From DATAZK01 sp963731205 (lineage in GTDB: Bacteria; Actinomycetota; Actinomycetes; Frankiales; Frankiaceae), in contig CAVSUJ010000002.1 in NCBI GenBank assembly GCA_963731205.1, forward strand, positions 1,612,001 through 1,676,000: a stretch of DNA of 64,000 nt, given 5' to 3'. Each line of letters begins with the position of its first letter. Within the stretch, counting starts at the first letter, position 1. Shown here piece by piece: positions 26,351-35,196 of this stretch. The notes under the pieces are model-generated. The model was given only the letters and a program-made list of their open reading frames with translations, was not told the DNA's origin and did not search any database. The translations under genes were made by a program, and so were the position numbers.

Positions 26351-26480
26351 ACCCAAGATCTCCTCAACGTGAAGCTCTCTCACGGTGGATTGCCCCAGAG
26401 CACATTGAATCCAGGTTCCTCCCGCAGGGACACCTCGGGGAAGAAGAACGGCATATGCGCCGGGCGCAGGCGTTGAGCCG
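26350..26480 (-). pseudogene. Remnant of an N6-adenine DNA methyltransferase (Eco57I/type IIG-like) at the LuxR start
   Basis: Reading the minus strand from 26480, the text AHMPFFFPEVSLREEPGFNV continues as LWGNPP and then, if one G is restored to make NPPW, as RELHVEEILG up to the LuxR ATG. This is the order found in large N6-adenine methyltransferases of type IIG and BREX-like systems: a FPEVF-type box, a GFDVVxGNPPW catalytic box, then an acidic VEE stretch. Only about 45 residues can be recognised, and the sequence upstream of 26480 does not look like the family. The catalytic Trp codon is interrupted by a missing base (TGA). It is read as a dead fragment left by a recombination event whose breakpoint created the present LuxR start. 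Confidence 0.5.
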
Positions 26481-27000
26481 TTGCTGTCACCTCAGGCTGA
26501 CCAAGGACGCCCCGCACGACAGCGTCTACAGAGTCCGCGGGTCGCCTCACTCGATCCCGACGATGTCCCTGGTAGCCAAGCGATCGACCCGCCACGCGCT
26601 TGAATAGCGCTAACGTGACCGAGCTCGGGCCGGGACTGAGCGGGGCAGGCACCACGGCCAGACCCGACAGCCGACAGTAAGCCCTGGCGCACTGCATCCG
26701 CCCGGTCGAGCCTGCACGGCCCCTGCCGGCCGGTTCATTTCGATCCGCAAATCTTGCTTGCGCAAGGGGCCTTGCCGAATTTTGAAACGCCACACCCATC
26801 CCAGCACCATGAAGGAACCGGCTCACACTGATCACATTCCGTCGGGTGACGGGTAGGCGGTGAGTTTCAGTCCCCATGCCGTAGCCGATCGGCCGATGTG
26901 GGCGAGGCGACACGCCGCGCGGTCTGGATTGCGCTGTCCTTGTGGACGTTTCTGTGCAGTTCGCTCCAAGGGGTCGCCGCCGGCTACTCATGGCACTACT
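26481..27000. other. Non-coding stretch between regulator and nitrilase genes
   Basis: No gene can be supported. The stretch presumably contains the LuxR promoter and the downstream end of the nitrilase gene, plus decayed sequence connected with the methyltransferase remnant. No strong hairpin or repeat was noticed. Confidence 0.4.
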
Positions 27001-27888
27001 TCATGCTCGGGGCCCGGCTGCTGAGCCAACCGGCCGGTTGGGGAAGCCGTCGGCTCCGACCGGCAAAGTCATTTCCACATACGAGGCCGGTCGTCTATCC
27101 GTGAACAGGGACAGCTCGTAGCGCCCGGGAGTGACAACGATCCGCTTCTCACGGGATAGCGAAAGATCCACTTCCGCGGTGAGGATCTGGTCGCCTTTCT
27201 CGGCCCGGCCGAGCACGTTGCCGCGCGGGTCGATGATTTGGCTGTTGCCTCGATACTGCATGCCATTTTCGGTATCCCCCCGGGTCACGGCTACAAGGAA
27301 CACGTGGTTTTCCGCGGCTCGGACACGGACCATGTGGTCGGCGATGATGTCGACACTGTCTGGCCATACTGAGGGTTGGGCGATGATGTCGGCTCCGGCC
27401 AAAGCCAGGCAACGTGCTGACTCTGGGAACCGGATGTCGTAGCAGATGGCCAGTCCCACGCGCCCGAGCGGGGTGTCGAATACTGCTGGGCCCGCCTCTG
27501 ATCCCTCGACGACGAAGCGATCGGCACCGAGAAGGGGTAGGTGCTTCTTGCGATAACTGCCGATCAGTCCGCCTGGACCGATGAGCATGGCCGTGTTGTA
27601 GGGGCCGGCGGCGGCTGCCTCGATCAGTCCGATGACTGCGAGCATTCCTGTCTCGCGGCAGGCCGTGACGATGTCGTGGATCTCTGGCGCGTCGAACGTG
27701 AGAGCCGACTGCCGTACCGATTGACGATCGTCGAACAAGTAGCCGTTGAGGATGGTCTCCGGGAAAACGATGAACTGAACCCCCTGCAGCGCAGCCTGAC
27801 GAATGCCTTGAACCACCCTTGCCGCATTCCGTGCGGTCACACCGAGCTCCGCGCCGATCTGCGCGGCGGCCACCTTCGTAATTGGCAT
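27001..27888 (-). CDS. Nitrilase-superfamily carbon-nitrogen hydrolase
   Basis: A 295-residue enzyme of the nitrilase superfamily with the Glu-Lys-Cys triad: Glu in FIVFPETILNGYLF, Lys in GSYRKKHLPLLG and Cys in VGLAICYDIRFPES. It hydrolyses a C-N bond, more likely an amide or N-carbamoyl group than a nitrile, since the Cys context CYDIRFPE is that of the amidase and carbamoylase branches. ATG 27888 (protein MPITKVAAAQIG) is preferred to 27921 because AGGGG precedes it. It is divergent from the NTF2-like gene with 134 bases between, a probable shared promoter region for the catabolic cluster. Confidence 0.8.
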   Translation of the reverse strand: MPITKVAAAQIGAELGVTARNAARVVQGIRQAALQGVQFIVFPETILNGYLFDDRQSVRQSALTFDAPEIHDIVTACRETGMLAVIGLIEAAAAGPYNTAMLIGPGGLIGSYRKKHLPLLGADRFVVEGSEAGPAVFDTPLGRVGLAICYDIRFPESARCLALAGADIIAQPSVWPDSVDIIADHMVRVRAAENHVFLVAVTRGDTENGMQYRGNSQIIDPRGNVLGRAEKGDQILTAEVDLSLSREKRIVVTPGRYELSLFTDRRPASYVEMTLPVGADGFPNRPVGSAAGPRA

Positions 27889-28022
27889 GATCGCGCCCCT
27901 AGGACTTCCGAACGACGTCACGTTCTATGCTCCGGCGCTCCCCACGTTGAGTGGATGAGCGGCCGGCGCAAGTCTCGCGCCAGGCACGACGGATGTGCAA
28001 GCGGACCAAAAGGCGGATGGGT

Positions 28023-28472
28023 ATGGCGAAGTCAGTAATCGAGGTCAACAAGCAGCTGGCTACCGCGTTCTGCGTGGCGTTCTCCCAAGGAGATTGGCCC
28101 CGGATCGAAGATCTCTGTGCCGACGACTTCCGCTGGCGCGCCCCTACGAGCCAACGTCGCCAATCAGCTGCGCTCCAGCATGCTCCGTTGCTGAACGCCG
28201 ATCCCGGGTGGTCGCGGTCAGAGATGCTCGCGATCTTTCGCGACACCAAAAAGCGATGCTCTGACGGGATTTTCTCGCTTTCCCCCGTGGCGATTACTGC
28301 CGAGGACGATCGGGTTTGCGTCGAGGGGCTTGGGCACGCGGTCGTGGCCATAAATGGTCGGGCGTACGACAACCGCTACCACCACCTGTTCGTCTGCCGC
28401 TCTGGCAAGCTCACCGAGCTACGCGAGTATCAGGACACGCTTCATCTGTTTGATGTCTGGATGGCTCCCTGA
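28023..28472 (+). CDS. NTF2/SnoaL-like domain protein
   Basis: A 149-residue single-domain protein of the cystatin-like NTF2/SnoaL fold: helix NKQLATAFCVAFSQGDWPRI, then DLCADDFRWRA, and the closing strands YDNRYHHLFVCRSGKLTELR and REYQDTLHLFDVW. Such proteins are often small isomerases, hydrolases or polyketide-type cyclases; no catalytic set can be named. ATG 28023 is preferred to the in-frame codon two residues earlier and to upstream starts because AGGCGG lies just before it. It probably acts on an intermediate of the surrounding catabolic cluster. Confidence 0.6.
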   Translation: MAKSVIEVNKQLATAFCVAFSQGDWPRIEDLCADDFRWRAPTSQRRQSAALQHAPLLNADPGWSRSEMLAIFRDTKKRCSDGIFSLSPVAITAEDDRVCVEGLGHAVVAINGRAYDNRYHHLFVCRSGKLTELREYQDTLHLFDVWMAP

Positions 28473-28529
28473 GCGCACTCCGTCCTCGAGCATTGACGTG
28501 CGCCACATTATAGCTCTAGCATCCACGAT

Positions 28530-30087
28530 GTGGTGCAACTGGTGGAGCGGGACGTCAGAGTTCTCACCCCGGAAGGGATAGAACTCTCGACGGACGTGTA
28601 CCACCCGGAGGGAGACGGGCCGTTCCCGACGCTGCTGCAACGCACCTGTTACGGCAAGGAGTTTCTCGCCGAATACACGGGACTGCAACGCTTCTTGGAT
28701 GCGGGCTACCGCGTCGTGTTCCAGGACTGTCGTGGCAGCGGCGCTTCGACGGGCGAGCAGGATCACTTCTGCGAATCCGCCGACGGTCGAGCAGCCGGGG
28801 ACTGGATCGCGGCGCAGCCGTGGTTCGACGGGACGCCTAGGAACCTTCGGCGCCAGCTACATGGCTTTCACCCAATGGGCATTCGCCGCCACCAAGCCGC
28901 CGTATCTGACGGCCATGGCCGTCGGTCTGACTGGCGCCAAGGGCGGCCAGGCGTGGTTTCCCAACGGCACCTTCGCCTTGGACATCTGCCTTCCGTGGAC
29001 GATGACTCGCGTCTTCGGCTTCATGGACGCCCAGCGTCCGGAGCTGCAGGCCAAGCTTCTCGAAGGCTTCAATCACCTTCCACTCTGCAACGCGGACCTG
29101 GTCGCTACCGGAGAACGGGTGCCATGGTTCCAGCGTTGGATGGACCATCCGTCGGCCGATGACCCGTTCTGGAAGCCGTTGGATTTCACCGCTGCGGTCG
29201 ACATCGACGTTCCTGTTCTTTTCTTGGACGGTTGGTACGACTATGCAACCACCTACCTGCTGCGTGATTTCCAGCAACGGCAGGAGAAGGGTCTTGTCAG
29301 CCGGCTGATGGTGGGACCTGGGACGCACTTCTACGCCGGGCCCGAGCAGCTGGATGAGACCGTTGGTTGGTTCGACCGGCACCTCAAAGGTCAAGCGCAG
29401 CATGCCGAACCGAGCGTCGCGTCGGTGTTCGTGCTTCCAGATGCCGGCTGGCGCGACCTTGACTGCTGGCCCCCGCCGGGCGCCCCGGTCACCTTGTGGC
29501 TGCAGCAAGACGGCCGTCTCGCAGAAACCGAGCCGTCCTACTCGGGTTTCACGGCCTTCGTCTACGACCCTGCCGATCCGACGCCGGCCTTCGCAGGACC
29601 CAGCCTGCGCATGGATAACTGTGGCCCGGTCGACAATCGCGAACTCGAAGCCCGGGCCGATGTGCTGACCTTCACCTCTCCTGCGCTGGAAGTGGCGGCG
29701 GAATCCATTGGGGCGATGGATACGCGGCTGTTCATCAGGACCGATGCCAGATCCATCGACGTCTACGTTCGGGTCTGCGACGTCTTCCCCACCGGGGAGT
29801 CCATCAACGTGTGCGAGACCATCCGCCGGCTCTGGGTCGATGAGATCGACCGGGACGACGACGGAGTTTTCGAGCTCTCGCTTCCGTTGTCGTCGCTCGC
29901 GTACCGCTTCGCGGCCGGGCACCGGATACGGCTGCAGATCTCCGGCGGCGCCCATCCGATGTACGCCCGCAACACATGCAGCGGGGAACCATTGGCGACG
30001 GCCACCACGATCGCCCTCGCACACAACGAGATTCATCACGGTCCCGCACGACCCTCGTCTCTGACGCTCCACCGGCCCCTTTCCTGA
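28530..30087 (+). pseudogene. CocE/NonD-type X-Pro dipeptidyl-peptidase-like hydrolase, one frameshift
   Basis: A hydrolase of about 518 residues in two frames. From GTG 28530: VLTPEGIELSTDVYHPEGDG, then VFQDCRGSGASTGEQDHF, then AAQPWFDG. One extra A near 28832 shifts the frame, after which RLGTFGASYMAFTQWAFAAT holds the nucleophile Ser (G-x-S-Y). The acid and base regions follow (LFLDGWYDYATTYLL, then GPGTHFYA), and a C-terminal jelly-roll domain closes the protein (DVYVRVCDVFPTGESINVCE and FRFAAGHRIRLQISGGAHP-like text). All parts of the CocE family, which cleaves esters or amides such as cocaine or acylated amino compounds, are present. Whether the indel is real or a sequencing error decides function. 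Confidence 0.7.
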
Positions 30088-30211
30088 ATCAGCTGCCCAC
30101 ACCGGCCCGGATCACCGCCCGGCCGGGCGATGATCCACGCCTTTTTTCGTCCGCATCGATGAAGCCAGCGACCACCCGTAGGGCGGCACAGCCGAAAGAG
30201 GAGAGCACCAG

Positions 30212-31589
30212 ATGACAACGTTGTTTCGGTTGCGCATGTGGCTGCGTCAGGCGTCGCGATCAACGAGGATCGGTGCCGTCGCGGTCGTCGTGATCCTCGT
30301 CGCCGCGATAGTCACCGGTGTCGTCGCGACCTCGACGACCACGAAGCACCAGCAGAATGTCGCGACGGGCTCGGTGAAAACTAATGCGGGCAGCGCCAAA
30401 ACCAGCAGCAACTGCAGCGCAACGCCGACCCCGGTCAAGATAGGCGTTGTTCTCGCTGCGGTCGGAAATGGCGGATCCCTCAATGAGGCCCTTGGCCTGC
30501 CCAGCATCGCCGAACAACGGGCCGACTTCCAAGCTGTCATCGATGACCTGAACGCCAACGAACACCGTTGTTACACGCTGCAGCCCGTCTTCCAGGCGTT
30601 CAACTACACCGATCCCGCATCGACCCAGTCCTCGTGCCTGGAATTCGTTCAGGACAAGGTGATCGCGATGCTCGGCGGCTACTCGGCGACCTCTACCAAC
30701 GCCTGCCCGCTCCAGCACAGAATCGCGGTGTTCGACAACGGGCAGGCGCTGTTGCCCTCGGAACTCGAGCACTACCTACCCCTATTACTTCGGGCCCAAC
30801 ATCGCGACCATCTACAACAACTTCGCGCATGCCGCGGCCCAGGCCGGCTACTTCGGTCAAACGAGTGGGACCGGCAAGATCGGCTTCGTCTACCGCGACT
30901 GCGTCCCCGGTCGGATTGATCTGCTCACGGCGGACTTGGCGGCGGCGGGGGTCCCCTCGTCTCGACTGTCAAAGTTCAGTCTTGGCTGCCCAGCAGCATT
31001 CGCGTCACCGGCAAGCCTCGAGCAGGCGGTCCTGCAATTCAAGCGCGACGGCGTGAAGGTCGCCATCTCGATCGCGGACCAAGACATGGCTGCCCTGACG
31101 CATACCGCACAGCAGCAAGGCTTTCGGCCGCAATGGGTGATGCCCGACGGCAGCATCGTTGCCACGACACTGTCGCCCAAGTCCAGTCAGCCCGACCCGC
31201 AGAACTTTGCCAATGCCTATGTCGTTGCGAGCTCACGATACGGTGAGCCTGCGGCCAAAGCTGACGACGCCGCAACGGCGAAATGCAACGCGGTGCTCAC
31301 CAAGGCGGGCTTGAAGCCCATCGCGCAATCTCCGGCGCTCTATGCGGGCGCCGCCTGCGACTACGTGTGGACTCTCAACTTCGCCTTGCAGAACGCCAAG
31401 GCGCCCGTCGCTGCCGACCTCGCCGCCGGCCTTCAAAAGGCGGGTCCGGTCAAGCTGGCTTTCCCCGCTGGGCCTGCGCAATGGAAGTCCGGCACCACGT
31501 ATCCGGTCGGCTCGTGGCGTGTCGTCCGCTTCGGTGGAGCCTGCGCTTGCTGGCAGGTGCCCGACACCACCTTTCACCCCGACTTCTGA
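30212..31589 (+). pseudogene. Branched-chain-amino-acid-type ABC transporter substrate-binding protein, one frameshift
   Basis: A type I periplasmic binding protein of about 459 residues, beginning at ATG 30212 with a good AGAGGAG site. It has an N-terminal membrane anchor (VAVVVILVAAIVTGVVA), a Ser/Thr linker, then KIGVVLAAVGNGGSLNEALG and the family segment VIAMLGGYSATSTNACP. Near 30777 one base too many shifts the frame; the continuation YYFGPNIATIYNNFAHAAAQ and TGKIGFVYRDCVPG is in another frame to the stop at 31589. Four Cys pairs and an extended C-terminus are unusual. It should feed the fused LivHMG permease-ATPase encoded 28 bases downstream. Confidence 0.7.
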
Positions 31590-31617
31590 TGGCTAGCACT
31601 TCGCAGGGGGTCCGCGC

Positions 31618-34422
31618 ATGACCGTCGGCGCCCTCATCCTTGGGCTCTTGAACGGGATGACGTTCGGACTTCTCGGGGTCGGCGTCGTCCTGGTCTACAA
31701 CGCGAACCGGTTCATCAACCTGGCACAGGCTCAGATGGGCGTCCTGTCCGCCCAGATCCTGGCATTGCTCGCCGTCCGCTGGGGTTGGTCGTGGTGGGAG
31801 AGCACCGCGCCCTGCCTGCTCATCGGAATCGCCGCCGCGATCGGCGTCGACATCCTGATAATTCGCCCGCTGCGCGAACGCTCGTCGTCGGCCATCGCCC
31901 TGCTGCTCGCCAGTATCGGCATCGCGCAGATCTTCATCGGGCTATCGCTGCTGCCGGGCCTGCAGCCCAATGCCACGAAACTCGTGCAGTTGGGCTACCC
32001 CCTTCCCTTCAAAGTCAGCTGGTCGATCGGCGACGTCGTGCTGAACGGAGCAAACGTCCTCGTCGCCTTCCTGGTCCCGGTCGTCGTCGTTGCGCTGACT
32101 CTCTTCCTACGGCTGACCATGCTGGGCAAGACGGTGCGGGCCGGTTCCTCGAACCCCGACGCTGCAAGGCTTTGTGGAGTATCGACACGACGGGTTTCCA
32201 CCGTCACCTGGGCGATCGCGGGTGGACTCGCCGCCCTCACCGCCATCCTCCAGGCGCCTTCCCAGGCCACCTTCGGATCGACTTCCCTCGGACCAGAACT
32301 CTTGCTGGTCGGCCTCGGCGCCGCCGCCGCCGGAGCCTTCACCTCCATTCCACTCGCGATGGCCGGCGGAATCGGCATTGGCGTCTTCCAGCAAGAGGTC
32401 CTCAGCATCACCTCGAACGCGAGCGCGGCAGACGTCGTCGTCCTCGCGGTGATCCTGCTTCTGGTGTTGCTGCGCGGCCGGGCGATCGGGCGCGTGTTCG
32501 CCGCCGGCGGACCGGTGCTACGTGACCTGCCACCGACGCGCATTCCTGCGACGCTGACTCATCTTTTCTCCGATCGCAGGCAGCGCTGGGTCGACCGCGC
32601 GCTAGCCTGCACTATCGGCCTGGCGATCCCCTGGATCCCGTTCATGCACCACGAATCTCGCTGGTTCGAGATCTCGCTGATCCTCATCTACGCACTCATT
32701 TCCGTATCGCTGAGCATCGCCATCGGCTGGGCCGGGCAGGTGAGCCTCGGACACTTCGCGATCGTTGGGGCGGGCGCCTTCATCGGCGCCCGGCTCATCG
32801 CCCAAGGATGGGCATTGCCCTTCGCCATGCTCGCCGCAGGAGCGGTAGGAGCCCTGCTGATCGGAATCATCGGGATCCCCGCGCTTCGTGTCCCGGGCCT
32901 GACGCTGGCATTGACGACGCTTGGCCTCGCAGTAGTCGGACCCGAGTGGCTCTTTCGCCAGAGTTGGTTCGGCAGTGCAGCGGCGTTCGGACTGGACGTG
33001 CCGGCCCCGCGCCTGTTTCCGGGGCTCGGACGCCTCACCGCCGGGTGGCAGATCTACTACGTGTGCCTGGCGACCCTTCTGGTCGCCGTGCTGGCCCTGC
33101 AGGCGCTGCGCCGAAGCCAAGCCGGCCGGCTGATTGTCGCCGTAAGAGACAACGAAGCTGCCGCAGCGGCCTTCGGCATCACTCCCGCCACTGTGAAGCT
33201 GGCAGCACTCAGTCTTTCCGGCTTCGTGGCAGGCGTTGCGGGGGTGCTTTGGGCGGTCTCCTGGCACAGTGTCGTCCCCGACCAGTTCGATCCCAGTATC
33301 TCGCTTGCGCTGGTGGCGTTGCCGGTAATCGGCGGGGTCGGGTCAATACCTGGCGCGGTCGCCGGCGGCATCGTCTTTCAAGCGGGGACGGTGTACGTGA
33401 GCCCGCACGTCGAGGGCTTGCTCGGTTCGCTTGGCGGCAACCTCGGCTTCGTCACTCTGTTCGGCGGCCTGTCGCTCGTCGGATTCCTGCTGCAGCTGCC
33501 TCAGGGGCTTGCCGGGAAAGCTCGCGAATTTCGCCAGCAAAGGCTGGACAAACTGGCGCTGGCGACGCCGGTCGCTGCAGACGAACCCGCGGCAACGCCG
33601 GACACCGCCCCCCTCGGCGTGGACAGCATCTGCGTCCGCTTCGGCCATATGACCGCCCTCGACAACGTGTCGATCTCCGTTGGGAACGCCGAAATCGTCG
33701 GATTGATCGGCCCGAACGGCGCGGGAAAAACGACGCTGCTGAACGCGATCTCCGGCAACGTCGACATCCGCAGCGGCAGCGTCACCATCGCCGGCACCGA
33801 CGTTTCCGGTATGCCATCCGAACTGCGCGCTCAATTCGGACTCAGCCGAAGCTTCCAAGCGGCGAAACTCTTCCCCGGCCTGACGGTGCTCGAAACGGTT
33901 CAAGTCGCCATGGGAAAGGCGGCCGGGGCAGGACTCATCGCGTCCGCCGCACCATTCGGGCTCGCCCGTCGCGCCGAGGAGGTGAGCCGCAGGACCGCGC
34001 TCGAGATCGTTCAGCGTCTCGGGCTCGAACCGTGGACCGACTCGCTCACCGCCGAATTGTCCACTGGCACAAGGCGAATCTGTGATCTCGCCGCGCAGGT
34101 GGCCTCGCAGCCCAAGGTCCTCTTGCTCGACGAGCCCACCGCCGGCGTAGCCCAGCGTGACGCCGAAGCGTTCGGTCCGCTGCTGGGCCGGATCCGCGAT
34201 GAGCTCGACTGTTCCATCCTGCTCGTGGAACACGACATGCCGCTACTCATGGGAATCTGCGACCGGATTTACGTGATGGTCGGCGGCCGCGTCATCGCCA
34301 CGGGCACGCCGGCGCAGATCCGCCAGAACCCGGTCGTGATAGCTAGCTACCTTGGTCAGGATCCAGTGGCCATCGAACGATCCGGCGCACGCGTCTCCTC
34401 GAAACGAAGCGGGGTGACATGA
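31618..34422 (+). CDS. Fused branched-chain-amino-acid-type ABC transporter: LivH + LivM + LivG in one polypeptide
   Basis: A 934-residue protein in which three subunits are joined. Residues about 1-290 are a LivH-like permease (GLLNGMTFGLLGVGVVLVYN, then NLAQAQMGVL). Residues about 320-625 are a LivM-like permease (SIAIGWAGQVSLGHFAIVGA, then GVGSIPGAVAGGIVFQ). Residues about 665-920 are a LivG-like ATPase with Walker A LIGPNGAGKTTLLNAISGNV, Walker B KVLLLDEPTAGVAQRD, H-loop LLVEHDMPLLMGICD and the typical C-terminal VIATGTPAQIRQNP. The ABC signature reads LSTGTRR rather than LSYGxQR, keeping Ser and Gly. Separate genes are the rule; permease-permease or permease-ATPase fusions occur, a triple fusion is less common. 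It overlaps livF (ATGA). Confidence 0.85.
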   Translation: MTVGALILGLLNGMTFGLLGVGVVLVYNANRFINLAQAQMGVLSAQILALLAVRWGWSWWESTAPCLLIGIAAAIGVDILIIRPLRERSSSAIALLLASIGIAQIFIGLSLLPGLQPNATKLVQLGYPLPFKVSWSIGDVVLNGANVLVAFLVPVVVVALTLFLRLTMLGKTVRAGSSNPDAARLCGVSTRRVSTVTWAIAGGLAALTAILQAPSQATFGSTSLGPELLLVGLGAAAAGAFTSIPLAMAGGIGIGVFQQEVLSITSNASAADVVVLAVILLLVLLRGRAIGRVFAAGGPVLRDLPPTRIPATLTHLFSDRRQRWVDRALACTIGLAIPWIPFMHHESRWFEISLILIYALISVSLSIAIGWAGQVSLGHFAIVGAGAFIGARLIAQGWALPFAMLAAGAVGALLIGIIGIPALRVPGLTLALTTLGLAVVGPEWLFRQSWFGSAAAFGLDVPAPRLFPGLGRLTAGWQIYYVCLATLLVAVLALQALRRSQAGRLIVAVRDNEAAAAAFGITPATVKLAALSLSGFVAGVAGVLWAVSWHSVVPDQFDPSISLALVALPVIGGVGSIPGAVAGGIVFQAGTVYVSPHVEGLLGSLGGNLGFVTLFGGLSLVGFLLQLPQGLAGKAREFRQQRLDKLALATPVAADEPAATPDTAPLGVDSICVRFGHMTALDNVSISVGNAEIVGLIGPNGAGKTTLLNAISGNVDIRSGSVTIAGTDVSGMPSELRAQFGLSRSFQAAKLFPGLTVLETVQVAMGKAAGAGLIASAAPFGLARRAEEVSRRTALEIVQRLGLEPWTDSLTAELSTGTRRICDLAAQVASQPKVLLLDEPTAGVAQRDAEAFGPLLGRIRDELDCSILLVEHDMPLLMGICDRIYVMVGGRVIATGTPAQIRQNPVVIASYLGQDPVAIERSGARVSSKRSGVT

Positions 34423-35162
34423 ACGGACCGATCTTGAACGTCACCGATCTGTGTTTCTCCTACGGGCAGTTGCAGACCCTCTTCGACGTTGCCATCGACG
34501 TCGCACCCGGAGAAGCACTGGCCCTCCTCGGCACGAACGGGGCAGGGAAATCGACGCTACTGAGCGCCATCTGCGGCCTCAGAAAGCCGACGAGCGGCCG
34601 AGTGATGTTCGACGGCTGCGACGTCACCGGCAGGGCCGCCGAACGCCTCGTCGACGCAGGCCTGGCACTTGTGCAAGGCGGCCGATCGGTCTTCCCGGAC
34701 ATGACAGTCGAAGAGAACCTCGACATCCAGCTCTACAGCACGCGGCGAAGTTCGGTGGAAAGCAACGCCGCCGGCTCGCACTGCAGACCTTTCCCCGGCT
34801 CGCGGAGCGCAAGAAACAGCGTGCCGGAACGCTTTCCGGCGGTGAGCAGCAGCAGCTCGCACTCGCGCAGGGCGGTGATGCTCGAGCCGAAACTGTTGTG
34901 TATCGATGAGCTTTCGCTGGGGCTGGCGCCGATCGTCGTTCAGGAGTTGCTCGACATCGTCCGGCGAATCCACGCCCAGGGTACCGCCGTGCTCCTCGTC
35001 GAGCAGAGCCTGAACATCGCTGCCTCGCTCTGTGAACGCGCCATATTCATGGAGAAGGGCAGGGTCCGCTTCGAAGGGCGCACCACAGACCTTCTCGACA
35101 ACGACGACATCGCGCGCGCTGTCTTCCTCGGAGCAAGGCATCCAGCGACCCGAGACCTTTGA
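34419..35162 (+). CDS. LivF-like ABC transporter ATPase with a compensated double frameshift
   Basis: The second ATPase of the transporter. The start ATG overlaps the LivHMG stop. Walker A is LLGTNGAGKSTLLSAICGL, the Q-loop region is near LVQGGRSVFPDMTVEENL, and Walker B is KLLCIDELSLGLAPIVVQEL, the typical LivF wording. Between about 34775 and 34870 the open frame reads a Ser/Arg-rich stretch without family likeness, while another frame there reads LQTFPRLAERKKQRAGTLSG followed by GEQQQLALA, exactly the expected helical region and ABC signature. So a one-base loss and a one-base gain bracket the signature. As written, the protein lacks LSGGEQQ and could not work; with both corrected it is normal. 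Confidence 0.75.
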   Translation: MNGPILNVTDLCFSYGQLQTLFDVAIDVAPGEALALLGTNGAGKSTLLSAICGLRKPTSGRVMFDGCDVTGRAAERLVDAGLALVQGGRSVFPDMTVEENLDIQLYSTRRSSVESNAAGSHCRPFPGSRSARNSVPERFPAVSSSSSHSRRAVMLEPKLLCIDELSLGLAPIVVQELLDIVRRIHAQGTAVLLVEQSLNIAASLCERAIFMEKGRVRFEGRTTDLLDNDDIARAVFLGARHPATRDL

Positions 35163-35196
35163 CGTCAATGAGCCCGCCCCACAAGAGGATTCGTCC

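Noticed and set aside
26351..26383. GTG 26383 as the LuxR start
   Set aside because: The bases between 26383 and 26350 read as the continuation of a methyltransferase catalytic region, and ATG 26350 has its own GAGGAG site.
28837..30102. Long minus-strand open frame opposite the CocE-type gene
   Set aside because: It has no family features, while the plus strand has full CocE motifs and C-terminal domain.
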